Assembly (NCBI GenBank): GCA_958295665.1
Contig: OY282560.1
Span: 46,190,333 to 46,254,332, forward strand
Source of the DNA: Tipula vernalis
Lineage: Eukaryota > Arthropoda > Insecta > Diptera > Tipulidae
Direction of reading: 5' to 3'
DNA: 64,000 nucleotides
How positions within the stretch are numbered: position 1 is the first letter of the stretch; each line of letters starts with the position of its first letter. A model generated the notes under the pieces. It did no database searches. It saw only the letters and a program-made list of their open reading frames with translations, and was not told the DNA's origin. A program made the position numbers and the translations under genes. Shown here in pieces: positions 11,036 through 23,575 of this stretch.

Positions 11036-13940
11036 CACTGACATTTCTGCAAGTCAACCTTCACCACTCTAAGGCAGCATCAGCTGCTCTAATTTTAAAA
11101 ATTGGGGAAGAAGCGACAGATGTCGTCTTGATCCAGGAACCTTGGGTCACTGAAGACCGGGTCCTTGGGCTCAAGACTCCCTTTTATAGATTAATTCACG
11201 CGAAAAAAGAAGGTTAGTTTCGTTCATGCATTCTCATTAAAAATAACATAAGTTGTTTTCTGCTATCAAATTTCAGTAATGGAGATGTAGCAGTGGTCAG
11301 CATTGAGGTCGATAAAGAAACCTCTGGCTAGTATCAGGCTACCTAGCTTATGACGAAGTGGATACTCCACCAATCGTTTTAGGTGAGCTAATCTTGGACT
11401 CATCCTTGGGAGTGATATTACTCTTGTATCAAACTTTCTGGCGATTAGTTTATTAAACTGGAGAGTGTCGGAGGACCACTCCTTTTCTGATCATTGTTAT
11501 CTTCAATTTGAAATGGACTTGACTTGTCCAAAAAGTCCAATCTACAGAAACAGGAGGAAAACCAACTGGGATACCTTTAGAACTATTCAGGGTAATTCAC
11601 TACCATTTCCCAAATCCTCCAAAAACTGCTCAAGAGCTCGATGGCTTGGTGGACAAGTTGTCCATCGCTTTTAATGAAGCGATACTGGGCTCTAGTCCCC
11701 TTCGCAGGCCTAGGGGTAAATCTCGGCCACCCTGGTGGTCCAAGGAAATTCAACAAACACGTCGAAAATGCGAAAGACTCGTCAAAACAGCGCGGAAAAC
11801 AAAAGCTGCTGTAGACTGGGACTCCTACAAGGAAGTCCTCAAAATTTACAAATATCAATTGCGAAGTGCCAAAAACAGCTCTTGGACACTATACTGTGGC
11901 AAAATTCAAGAGTCTTCGGAAATGTTTAGGCTACGCAAAGTACTAGCAACTGGTCCTTCCATCCCAAGTTATCTTCAACGGCCCGGATGGGATATGGACC
12001 ACTAATAGTGCGGAATCGCTAGAACTTCTGATGGAGACTCATTTTCCTGGTTGTTCCGAATCTGTCCCTAGCACATCAGTAGGTAAAAGGGTAAGTAGCC
12101 CTATAGGCCATAAACAGTTATAAACCATATAAGTCGCCTGGACTCGATGGTATTATTCCTGCGGATATTCAACAAACTACGGATCTAACCGTTTCCTGAA
12201 AATTAAGAGGCAACCTAAAACTATGTCACGTTCCTAGTAAATGGACAGAAGTGAAGGTTGTTCTCATACCTAAGGCGGGAAAATGCTCACACTGCAATCC
12301 CAAAGACCTTAGACCGATTAACTTGTCTTCCTTCCTTTTTAAAACACTGAAAAGACAAATAGAAGCTCATATTAGAGGCACGATTGTGTCGGAAAAGCTG
12401 TCTAAATCTCAACATGCCTATTGCAAAGGGAGATCTGTATAAGCTGCTCTTCATTCTCTTGTATTTTTCAGAGAAAAATCTTTAGAATATAAAGACTACG
12501 CAATGGTAACCTTCTTGGATATTGAGGGGCCTTTAACAATGCGCTTCCAGAAGCTCTAACTCGGGCACTTTCAGATCTGGGAGTGGATGAATCACTCAAG
12601 GACTGGATAGATCAAATGATAAGAGGCAGGATCATAAATGCTAGTTTGGGGGAATCCTCCGTCAGACGATTTGCAAGCAGAGGTACGCCACAGGGTGGCG
12701 TACTGTCCCCTCTAGTTTGGAACTTGGTCATAAATGACCTGTTGCTGAGACTGGAGGACGGTGGCTTCAAGGTAGTTGCCTATGCGGATGATGTTGCTAT
12801 TAGTGTCCGTGGTAAATATGACGGCACCCTTAGTGAGCTTATGCAAAATGCCCCGGGCACTCTTTCATTATGGGCCAATGGCTGTGGGTTGAATATGAAT
12901 CCACACAAAACCGAATTGGTTCCCTTCTCTAGGAAATATAAACTTCCTCATATCAATCCTCCCACTTTAAATGGGTTCAGCTTGAATTTTACAGTTGAAG
13001 CGAAGTTTCTGGGTCTCGTTTTGGATATTAAATTATATTGAAAACCCAATATTCTGGAAAGGGTAAAGAAAACTTTGTTAGGGGGCTGGATCCCCGCATC
13101 TTACTATAGCTTTATACCGCAGTAGTCGGACCCATACTCTTGTATGGGATAATAGTCTGCTCGGGACAAAACTGTCAACCCAGTGGTGCACTGAGGAGCA
13201 TATCCACTCAGGCACTAGATACTCTGCTATTTTTGACTCCTCTAGATATCTTGGGGAAACAGTTGGCAGCTTGTACTGCCATACGGCTGAAATCTATCAT
13301 AATGTGGACCAGCAACAATAATGAGCACTCATCTATTTTGTGCAACAAACAAATTCCCAAGACCAGCGACTATACTGTCCCGTCACTGTCTTTTGACACA
13401 AAGTTTCGGACTAGGATCCCATCCAGGGAGGACTGGATGATGGGTGTAGTTTTAGAACCAGAAGTTATAAACTTCTTCACTGATGGTTCAAAATGGGACG
13501 GGAAAGTCGGGGCTGGAGTGTTCTGCGAGGAACTTCTGTTAAATCTCTCCTTCCGTCTCCCCGACTACTGTAGCATTTTTCAAGCTGAAGTAACTGCCAT
13601 AAAGGAAGTCGTAGACTAGTTGAGGTATAATGTAATATCGGTTTGTGATATTCGCATATATATGGACAGTCAGGCTGCCTGTCAAGTATCACCTCTTGCG
13701 TAATAACTCGGCAGGTCTGGCCAAAGTTGGACTTGGCGAGATCAAAACAGCTGATCTCACTTCAGCAAAATCAGATCAGTGTGGCGGAGTGATTACTGGG
13801 CACTGTCTCTTAGTGAGGCATGCGAGTAGACTTGGTGTCTTCTCACATCACTACTGTCGTAGTAGCGAGGACGAAGAGGAGGAAGAGAGAGTACTTCATC
13901 TTCTTTGCACCTGCCCTCGTCTGGCATAAAACAGACTAAA
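11032..13940 (+). pseudogene. LOA copy A ORF2: endonuclease, reverse transcriptase, RNase H (broken)
   Basis: The start at 11032 reads MTLTFLQVNLHHSKAA, the N-terminus of the APE-type endonuclease, with the conserved LIQEPWV at about 11130. Later parts are 'FSDHCYLQF' (catalytic SDH, about 11480), the RT N-terminus with 'KVVLIPKAG' and 'DLRPINLSSF' (about 12250-12330), the palm RGTPQGGVLSP and YADDVAI (12685-12800), RNase H TDGSK, QAEV and MDSQAA (13480-13670), and a C-terminal Cys/His segment ending 'LHLLCTCPRLA' (about 13890-13925). At least five frameshifts or stops break the frame, so the protein cannot be made intact. Confidence 0.85.
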
Positions 13941-14129
13941 GTTTCTAGGGGCACCCTTCTTCAAAGACCCGACGGACCTCTGTACGTAGGATGGACGTCA
14001 AGAGTATCCAGCGCTTTGTTAACAGCTCCAAATGGTTCCAATGAGTTGGAGGAAATAATTATTCGTAGTATGGCTTCGGGCCATTTTTGTGCCTAACCAA
14101 ACCTAAGTCAGCTGCAGCGACACGACGCT

Positions 14130-15420
14130 TCCGTGGAGTACGAAATTTCAAAATTTTAATCCACATCAAAGCCTTGCTGTAGCCACTTTAACTATCTCGA
14201 CGAGAAAGTTGGTTGAACCCAACAATCGATAGCACGAAATTGAAATTGTAACTCGATTCCAGGCCTGTCTGGACGATTATCTCAGTTAAGATGCTTGGAA
14301 AATTTACAGCACGGTTGAAACAGCGCATGACATAGAAGACGTCGGTACGTGTTACGTAACAAAATCAAGTTTAAACTTGCTCGGAAGTGATTGGATAGAA
14401 GCTCGTGATCTATGAAGCGTGCCAATCACGAGCGTCTGCAATAACATTGAACTAGCAAGATAACCATAAAAATGGACGAAAAAATCAAACAAAAAATTCG
14501 GTGCCTTTTCTTTTGCTCATCTTTAACATTGAAGGTGGGAACGAAACCAATTTTTCACAATAAACGCCCATTGCCTTTCTTCTGGTCTACCAGATGGAAC
14601 CAAGCGGCCTATCATGCACGCCGCATGGTCCTTTACGCAGACCGAAAAAAACTACTCGCAGCTCCAGCGAGAGGCTTTGTCGTTAATTTTCGCCGCAAGT
14701 TCGAGGTTCAGACCGATCATAAACCGATGTTGGCGATTTTTGGATCGAAAAAGGGCATTCCAGTGTACACGGCTAGTCGGTTACAGCGATATGCACTCAT
14801 CCTGCTCACCTATGATTTCTCGATCAAATACGTAGACACGAAGAAATTTGTGCACGCAGATTTCATCTTGCGATTAATTGCCGGTCATGAGAAACCGGAT
14901 GAAGAAGAAAAACATTTGAGACCCTGCAGTGCGAAACCAACATGTGCGAAACATCGAGAAATGTATTCGTCCTCATCGAAAACCCTTGGCCGCAATCACA
15001 AAAGCAAGTAAGGGAGCGAAAGGTTGCAAAACTCATCGCTCGATCGACGAGGAGAACTAATGACCATCTAAAGCTGCGTATTTTATGGCGATCGCATTGT
15101 TATTCCGAGTCGCTACAGCAACCACATCTTTTCTGAGCAACACCGCAAGGGCACTCAGAAATCGCCTACATGAAGCTGTTAGCACGAAGCAAGATGTACT
15201 GGTAATCGTTCGATGAAAACGTCGGAAAACTGGTAAAGCTCTTTTGAAGTTGCGTGACTAATGCGAAAACACCCCAGTCAAATGCACGTCTACGTCTGCA
15301 ACCAATGGCAAAAGTCCGTGGTCAAGAGTGCACATCAATTTTGCAGGACATGTAAATGGTTTTTGGTACCTGGTGGTCATTAATGCACGCACGACTCGAG
15401 CTAATGATCGATAAATCAAG
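14130..15420 (+). pseudogene. Ty3/Gypsy pol remnant: protease end, RNase H, integrase
   Basis: 14330-14390 reads 'CYVTKSSLNLLGSDWIEA', the protease-RT linker of insect Gypsy elements. 14590-14700 carries RNase H start words 'FTQTEKNYSQLQREAL', and 14700-14880 carries 'QTDHKPMLAIFGSKKGIPV' and 'LQRYALILLTYDFSIKYV'. 15165-15400 is integrase ('MKLLARSKMYW', then 'INFAGHVNGFWYLVVINAR'). The RT core is deleted. This is probably the 3' half of the element whose gag lies at 9085-9530. Many stops; inactive. Confidence 0.8.
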
Positions 15421-16430
15421 GAATACAACACATTGAATGAGTAAATGTATTATCTGCTTATAAACTTCACAGATGAAAACTTGCAACCTCATTCTTTTTG
15501 AACTTGGAGTTGTCCAAGCTACTTCGGAAATTCAATTTGACTATAACGTGGGTTTTAACACGTCTTCTCTTCGCACTAAAAATAAACGTTGATTTTCATT
15601 AGAGAATTAGTAAACAGTACAACAAATAGTAACTTACCACATAGGTTTGTTAATCAATCACAAAAAAGTTTCAAAACCTAAAGAATTTCTCATTTACTAT
15701 TGTATATGGCTATTTCTTTACTGCAACACACCAAACCAAGTCATAAACTTCAAACTAGACATCACTTGAGGCATTTTGAAGTTATTCAATTAAATAAAAT
15801 TACGACAATTTAATTTACTGTATTATTTCTACTTGAGATGAGAATCAAATCCATTTTAAAATCGTATTTCTACTAAACTGACAAACAATGAGAAACAAAA
15901 GAAAATTAAAAATAAGCCGGTTTTACAAAATTTGCTGCATGCAAGAGGAACATTTCACGTAAAAGATGTACTGATTAAAATTTGAATTTGTAAAACCTTT
16001 CAATTGTCAAAACAAAAGGAACCAATTTATTAAGGCTGCTTTCCAATTTGAATTTAAAAATTAAAATTTGAATGAATTACTAAATTTTGTGAAAGAAGAA
16101 TTTGTGCTTTGGTTCGAATTTTGTTTGCTGCGTTGAAGGGTTCACCACTAACGTTGATGTTTCGACCAAACCAGAGTTCTGCTGACATGTAGTTGAGATT
16201 TTTCTTATCTTACCTTCAAATTTTGCATCGAGCTGTTAAAGCATAGCTTTAACTTGCAAGTAGAAAGGTTTGGTTACGAATTATATGTTGTTGTATGAAT
16301 ACGACATAAAGCTCCTTGCTTTATGAACTCGGTGGTGATTAAGTGAGATTAGGTTAAGATGATGGAACAAAGAAGACAGGCATAGACACAGACTGGTGCA
16401 TAGCGATACCACAAATTATTATTTTCTACA
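15420..16430. other. AT-rich stretch, nothing recognised
   Basis: No protein motif or repeat clearly matching elsewhere in the window. It may contain the decayed 3' LTR of the Gypsy element, but I see no TG..CA-bounded unit that repeats. Confidence 0.4.
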
Positions 16431-16439
16431 TACTCATTG

Positions 16440-17830
16440 AAACCATTTTATCTGTTGACCTCCTGTCCTACTGAGATCCGTCAGGCTACTTAAAATGGGT
16501 AACCCTAGAAATGTTAGCCTCTTTAGAGCCAGGTGCAAAATTCTCTGTGCATTCTTTGAACTGACACCGCTCTGAAGTGAGATCAGCAGTGAGGCCAGAC
16601 CTGTCGGATATTACACATGAGATACTATTTGACCATCTGTAGTACATCAACTTACTAGCTTCTTCCTGAAACAGTAACATAATACAAGAGGCATCCCTTG
16701 TCACTGAATGTGTTACTGCAGCGCTTTAATGGCAACCTGACCAACACTGTCCGTAAAAATGCGAATATCACTGGCTGATATTACATTACACCTCAACAGT
16801 CTACGACTTCCTTTATCGCAGTTACTTCAGCTTGAAAAACGCTACAATAGTAAAAAAGTTCGGAAGGGGAAGTTTATTCCCAGGGGAAGGAGTTCCTCAC
16901 AAAACTCCACACCACCGACTATCAGCCAGTACTCTTTGCCTCTTTGCCAGTTCCATCTTCTCAGAATGGATGAATGTCCTGCATTGTTACATTGTTGTTG
17001 GTCGCTATTGAGATGAATTTCAGTCGTACAGCATTATTGTTCTCTGAACTTTCATCAACATGTTTTGGTGGACAGTTTTGCCCGAAGCAGGCACCAGATT
17101 GTTACCAAATACAAAAGCCTAATTACTGCAGTGTAGAGCCAGTGTAGCCAGTGGATGTGGAGCTAAAGCCATTCCCAATGGCAGCTTTGCAAGCGTGAAG
17201 CGCTACCGTACCTTTCTTTACCTTCTCCAAAATAGTAGGCTTCCAATTTTATTTGCTGTCTAAAACGACACCCAGACACTTCGATTTATCTATTAAGCTC
17301 AAGCTAATACAATTTAAAGTTGATAAGAGGAAGTTTATATTTATTGACGGATCCATTAACTTCTAGATTCGGAAGGGCCCGAGTTTAGCCCGCGGTATCA
17401 CGTAAGTAATAAGAGCATGATTTTTAATATATAAGAGTATGAAGGGGTACCTCTACAAATCTCCCCTTACCATATGCATGTGGGAATTTTCAATAGATGA
17501 GTAGTGATCTGTCATCCGCACCGGCAGTCAGTTTGACTTCGTTCCTGTGGCGACACCCTCGCATCAGGACAAGCCTCAACAGGTCCTGAGTTTTCTGTCA
17601 GGAGTCTTAGATAGCTGGTGGCCAGGACCTCTACCACCTTCCTAAAATATTGGCGGGTATGATACTGCCAGCTGATTCTTAAGCACATCATTTAAAGGCC
17701 TCATGACGGTAGAATGATTTTCAGCCTAGCCTTCCAAATCAGCCAAAGTATCAGTAAAAGATCTTCTAATTGGATTGACTTAACTTTTGATTTCGGATTC
17801 TCTCACCACTTTTTGTGCCTTTGATTGTGT
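16440..17830 (-). mobile_element. LOA-clade LINE copy B, heavily deleted
   Basis: On the minus strand, about 17830-17480 holds ORF1 words ('GSIIPAN', then 'VKLTAGADDRSLL'). About 17300-17050 holds the RT thumb region ('HWLYTAV'-like). About 16850-16720 holds RNase H words ('DIRIFTDS'), and 16704-16486 matches the region after RNase H in copy D ('LLFQEEASKL', 'RWSNSISCVI', 'LTSER'). Endonuclease and most of RT are gone. All frames are broken. Confidence 0.7.
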
Positions 17831-17910
17831 CCTATAATTATCGGGTACTACTCGTACTTTCTGATTTTACCGCAAGAGGTTTACGTTTTGCAGAGTATGA
17901 AGATAAATTT

Positions 17911-17930
17911 GGGGGAGGGGGAGGGGGTGG
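17911..17930 (+). other. G-run tract with G-quadruplex potential
   Basis: Three runs of five G separated by single A residues, followed by TGG, in an otherwise AT-rich region. Confidence 0.5.
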
Positions 17931-18309
17931 CTTCGACGATAACCACATCATAACATCCATGGTTGACCTATTGTAGGACAGCTCCAATTGCTGTATTGAA
18001 CTCCAGTTAGTCGTTCAAGGGATGTGCCAAAAGTTGAGAAGCGGAGAACTTTTGGTGCAGACAGGTTTGTTCTGTGTTTGCCTATTTAAAGTAAAATAAC
18101 CAAATGCTGGTCAAAAGACGATTCTACAGGATACCTACCCAAGACAATGAGTCAGTTTCCTCAGATATGATTGTGAACACGACAAGGATTGGAGAATCAC
18201 GAGACATTTGAGTAGAAAAGAAGCACCTTTGAAATTAGTTTTTAGAGTGACATACCGATGTTCTGACTATCATAGGAGTATTACTCTAGTACGCTCTAGA
18301 AGTAGTTCT

Positions 18310-18855
18310 AGTTATGAAAAAAACATTTTTTGCTCGATATATACTTTGTCCAATATTTTTTCCAATTTTTGGATCCCTTCTGAATAATATGATTTCTACA
18401 ACCCTCCCAAATAGATGCTAGTTTTAGAGATAGTCTCATCGTTAGAGCCAAACTTCTTATAGCCGACCTAATTTTTCAAGTTTGGAAACAAAAAATTCTC
18501 GCATGGAGCTAAATCTGGAGAATATGGTAAATGTGGAAGCGATTCGTATTCTAATTAATGGAATTTTGACATAGCGACGACACATGTATCCACCCGTAAA
18601 TTATCTTGATGGAAGAGAATTTTTTCTTTGGCAAATGCCAACATTTTCGCCTCTAATCGTTTTTCCGTTTTCAAGATAATCGACGTGAATAATACCGGGT
18701 AAAATCCCAAAAAACTGTGGCTATGACCTTATTCAACGATAAGGTCGACTTGGCCTTCTTCGGCGCCAATTCGCTACGAAAAGCCTATTGTTTCAATTGT
18801 TCCTTGGTTTCTGGTGTTCTGTGGTGGAAGCATGTTTCGTAAACTTTTGGTTAGC
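18310..18855 (-). pseudogene. mariner (Tc1/mariner) transposase C-terminal remnant
   Basis: The minus strand reads 'CFHHRTPETKEQ', then 'SELAPKKAKS' and 'VIATVFWDF' (a catalytic-Asp region of DD34D mariners). Further on come a decayed stretch where 'FHQDNA' should be, then words resembling 'KLEK' and 'IQK'. The order and spacing fit the C-terminal two thirds of a mariner transposase, which cuts and pastes its element at TA sites. Frameshifts and stops are frequent and no terminal repeats were found. It is an old fossil. Confidence 0.75.
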
Positions 18856-18959
18856 GGCGAGAACCGAACTTGAGACCACGGCTTCGTATATGAAACTCTC
18901 TTAAACACGCTTTACTTTGGGCGACGACTTATAACAAAAATTTTGAAACTGCAAAAGAA

Positions 18960-21900
18960 ATAAAACGAAAAGGGCATTAAAACGTATTCAGAAATATCGC
19001 CATACTAGAATCAAGTGCGTTATCAACTAAATATCAAACATGAGATTTTTGATTGGTTTAGTATCTTAGCTTGTTCAAATCGACTTTTCATGCCATTTTA
19101 CAACAAAATCATAAATTTCTTGATTTGGTCCCTTCCGCAGCTACCGCATTTGATTTTTGGAATTTTGTCAAACATTTCGTTATATTTTATTTCTTACTAT
19201 TTTTATGCATATAATCTGCAATATCGACATACCAAATTAAAAATTTCGCCTAAACGTTGGCTATATTAAATACGACCACCCAGCATTTTTTTTTTTATTT
19301 ATTAACTATGGTTTGTAAAAAATGTTGTTAATTAATCACTTTCTGGTGGTTAATCATAATTAATTGGATACCATTTAATTTTCAGTTATGCTTCAATCAA
19401 TTAATTATATAATATAATTGGATAATTGGGCTTGTGAATAATTGAATATTTTACATCATGTCGTAATAGTTTTTGTTTGTTACTTTTACTAGACGTATGC
19501 TTGGTCAGTTGTCTCTTCAGTTTCTTTATGAAATTGGCGTTTATCCATCAACATTTGATCTTTCTTTTACAATCATAATTCGTAGTCTTATTTATGATCG
19601 ATAATTTTAAAAGTATTCGCTAATTACAATTAGTGGTCAATGGTTTATGTGCAAAATAACGATTTCACTAGCAACTTAGCTCTTCTCGTGGCAGTATAAA
19701 TCACAGAGCTGAATATTGGTGAAAACGGTGGGTTTCATATACGTGAGTTTCTTTTATAAACAGTCTATAGGTCCAGCATAACAGATGGTAAAACAGTGGT
19801 GCTGTACACAATAGCAGACTTTGAAGAAGAAATGCAAGAAGAATGCACAGTAAAAACAACATAGCCAGCAGTAAGTAGGTTTTCTGATATTGAGATGAAT
19901 ATTTTACCATGGGCTAATAATTCGTCTGTCTAGAATTTGTTGAGCCAGAATATTGGTTTCTTTATTAATTAAAGCCATATAACATTTTTGGTTTAAAACT
20001 TAACTGATGCTAAAAGAGTCAATAACTAATTGCCGAATATTTAGAGGAATGACCAGTCTAAGCCCAGCTGTTGAAATATCGCAAAATAATAGCTTATTGA
20101 AATTTAAAGAACCCGGAAATTATTTAAACGTTAAACCGGAATTACTATATACCAAAAATTTCTCGTAGCTGTTCATCATTATTTACTATCTGCCTCGGAG
20201 AAGCCTTATCTGGATTCTGATTAAAACCGTACATCAAGGAATTATGATCAATGAAAAAAGTAAATTTATGGCCCTCAAGTAAGTATCGGAAATTACTGAT
20301 AACTATGAGAAAGATGCCAGAAGTTCCCTGTCATAAGTAACGTATTTTTGTTATGCTTGCGAACGGAGAAAGAAGTAAGTGAAGCACCTAGAAGTTACTG
20401 TAGAATAGAAAAAAATTAATTTTAATACTTATGAGAATGCATTTGCCAATAATGACAGCCAATTCATTCTTCAAATGCTCATCGATAGGTTTTGGAGCAA
20501 CTATTGTAAAAAATATGAGATATACGAAATTTAGGCGACTGAGTTGCGTTTCTAAGGTGAAACATTATTCTACAAAATGCATTCAGATAAAAGAAGTAGA
20601 AATGGCTGTTTTTGAAATTTCTAACGGTTCAATGAGAATTTAGAGGTATGTCTGGATAAGGTCTAATGAATAAAAATCGGGGAGTTTTACAAGAAATTAG
20701 CTGTCCTACAGATTCCTAACAGTGTGAAACTTAAATGGAATTTTAATGGACAAGGGTCATTGGTACCATGATAAACTTTCGAAAAATCAGTGCGATAATT
20801 TGGAGGAGGACCACATCTTGTGCAGATCAATATATATAATATTGATCGATAATATATATCAATACATCAGTAATGGGATTGGCGTCACGTTTGCTGCGAA
20901 TAAATTGAATGCTTGGTCCACCTTATTGAGAAAACTGGCTTGGTATTACTGAAATATCTGCCCCTGTTGCAAAGCAACCCAACGCAACACCAATCAATAT
21001 TATAGACGCTGTATCAAACCACAAAACTATATTTTGAAATAAATGAATTAAGAACAATTTGAATTAAAACAATTCGCAAAGTCAATTTGGAATTTTTCTC
21101 TACCCAATTAAGCTCGGAAAAATTGCATGGTCCCTTCGAGCCGGATGAAACAAGTCACAGCATATCGAATATAACATTTTCTTCTCTTCAGTAAATTAAT
21201 TCTTTCTGGAAGAGCAAGCAATTTCTTCATATTCTGGAACATGCTTTGATCGTGATCGTGCCTTAGCCTATTTAACAAAAACTGTCCATCACAAAATACA
21301 TGCTTTAGATGTAAATCAAAGCATCATACGCTTTTAAATGTATTATCAACAATACTGAAGAAACAAAATAACTAAATTTTAACCTTATCACTTCCAATAA
21401 TTTAGATTCCATAGAGACTGATGAATCAGGGAGCTCCTAAACGTTTTATGTTTACGTTAACTTGAACACGTTATCATGAATGTTCACTAACATTGTGCTC
21501 GTATTCTTCAAATTTGTTCGAAAAAAGTCACCAATCACTTTCTATTAAAATATGTACTGCAAAATACGGCCCCTTGGCTTATGCAAAACGATAGCTTGTG
21601 AAGATTGTTGACGAATTGCATAGTTCGGCCCCTGAATTCATATAATTGTGTGAATGTGTCACTATAGTTTCACGATAGTTGAATCTGATATAATGAATAA
21701 TCTACAATACCGACGTAATAAAGTATAACGGTAAGGGGTTAAAATTTTATCAAATCATATTGGATAGCCTAAATGTCGACTTTCAAAATTATTAATGTTC
21801 ATTCTTCACAACGTTTGCTTCTTATTCTACAAATAGCAGCCAAAGCCAATTAATCAATTTTATTGTTGTTCATTAATATTAATGTTGGATTAATTGTTTA

Positions 21901-22585
21901 TAGGTTAATTAATTGAAATGTAAAAGGTTTACGTTTATTAGATAATTACTTAATTAAATTGATTTATTGAATTTGTAACCGGTTGATACGTTTTTAAATA
22001 AATTACCGAAAATGTAGATTCTTCACTTATGTAAGTACGGCTCATCTTCTGCTGATATTTCAGAAGTAAAAATTGGACCCTATTTCGGGCTCTTTTAATT
22101 CTATAGCTTGATCACCAGTCGCGCTGAATTGACACTTCAGTTCGGTGATTGAGCAGTCTTGTGCTGCGCTGATTATTAATAAGATTATCGTACGAATCGA
22201 GCTAACGCTTGAACTTTAACGTGATCTTGTAAATTACCGTCTGAAACAGTATGTCTAAGATATCGAATGTTTTTCACTATAGTAGTTAAACGAATAAATT
22301 GGATTACCAAAGGCTTATACCAAACTGATTTAATACAGTTGGCTCGGAACACATAACTTTAATCGTTACCTCAGTCAAACCTTTCCGTTGGAATTTATTA
22401 TCAAAGCAACTGTGGGCTCCAATGGCTCCAACGTTTACCTCCTCAATCGCATGGACAATCATAAATATATACAATCAAACTGTTCAAATAAATCCGCTTG
22501 GACTGGCGTAGCTCAACAATTGCACAACCTTATTCTATTTTGGTGAACTGTTTACCTCAATATTTTGGAACAGCTCATCTCATTA
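18960..22585. other. 3.6-kb AT-rich stretch without recognisable gene
   Basis: No convincing exon or transposon motif. Two sub-regions, 19290-19640 and 21830-22020, are rich in TAATTA/TTAATTAA words. A near-perfect inverted repeat around 'gatcaatatatataatattg' lies at about 20825-20847. Short open frames at 19015, 19701 (-), 20431 and 20746 have no supporting context. Confidence 0.5.
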
Positions 22586-22739
22586 ATCATACCGTGCCGA
22601 TAATCAACCAGACTGGGGGCCCAGCTTTAAAACTAGCTCAGTCGCTAACGGTGGATGCGGAAACTTGGTGCCCTCCGGATTAAGTAGCCTTATCTGTGTA
22701 CTGCGGATCTCTGCACAGATTGACACTTATTTATCCGCT

Positions 22740-23575
22740 ACTCGTGGGAACAATTATGGATCTTGTGAGTGGTCCATCGGATGGGGAGCTCCGTTCGGTG
22801 CTTGAGAAATTATTTCTCAACTCCGACATGGGCACCTCAGGAGATGAGTACTCGGCCCCCTTAAGTGGGGGTATCTCCTCTGTAAAAGCAGGGGGAGGGC
22901 ATAGAAGCCGGGAAGGACCCGAAAAGTATGCTCTATAAAAACGCCCAGAAGCGAGACAAGGCTTCTGGAAATGCGGGTAAAAAAACAGACTTGTAGCCCC
23001 ACTGAGGCCCGACCATCGAAGCGAATCCACTCGGATGAGGGTACTCCACCGATCCGATCTAGAGTTACCTTCAGGCAGGCCGCGTAGTCGGAGATCGTTG
23101 GGATTTTGCTCTCTGGTTTACCTGAAATTATCCTCACTGGAGAGCAACTTAAGGCTGTCCAGAAGCGCATCCTAGATAAGGTGCTAGAGCAAGCGGTCAA
23201 GGAGCTTAAACCTAAGTGACTAAGTGACCTGCGCTGACCGAGCCACGGTCCAGTGGCTCAGGGATACCATAAGAACTATTAAGGCATAGGAGGGTGCACA
23301 GTTGATCGTGACTGAGGCCGAAAATCTGCCTTGAGCCAGGATTGTGTTTGGCAATCTCCCAAATAGTGCTGAATTGCTCACGGATAAGCTTTCTGGATTT
23401 ATCAAAAGACAAAACGAGGGCATGGAGGCCTGGAGGCTCTCAGGCAGCGGGGGGCAGTAGAACGGAGATGGCGGACATTGGTCATTCATCGGCCGATCAA
23501 AAAAAGCATGAGGGTGGTGGCGGTGTGGAAAAGGAGGCTGAGCAGGACCTTCTGAAGAGGGCTTCGGAGAAATGA
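22740..23575 (+). pseudogene. LOA copy C ORF1, decayed
   Basis: Degenerate gag-like ORF1 with several shifts. The last open part (23342-23575) ends '...KRASEK' with the stop overlapping the ORF2 ATG as ATGA (23572-23575), as in copy A. No intact zinc knuckle is visible. Confidence 0.55.

Larger units (their letters stand above)
9530..14110 (+). mobile_element. LOA-clade non-LTR retrotransposon, copy A (near full length, decayed)
   Basis: The order is 5' leader, ORF1, ORF2 (endonuclease, reverse transcriptase, RNase H, C-terminal Cys-rich domain) and 3' tail, all on +. The RT signature RGTPQGGVLSP followed by YADDVAI, together with an RNase H domain, is characteristic of the LOA group. The leader at about 9656-9800 is shared with copy C (22590-22725) and, more distantly, with copy E (about 36060-36200 on -). 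The 3' end lies near 'gcctaaccaaacctaagtc'. It sits between the gag and protease pieces of a Gypsy element, so it most likely inserted there. Confidence 0.85.

Noticed and set aside
19701..19910. 69-codon minus-strand frame with a strongly hydrophobic segment
   Set aside because: No promoter, splice or poly(A) context and no homologous motif; hydrophobicity is expected from T-rich sequence.
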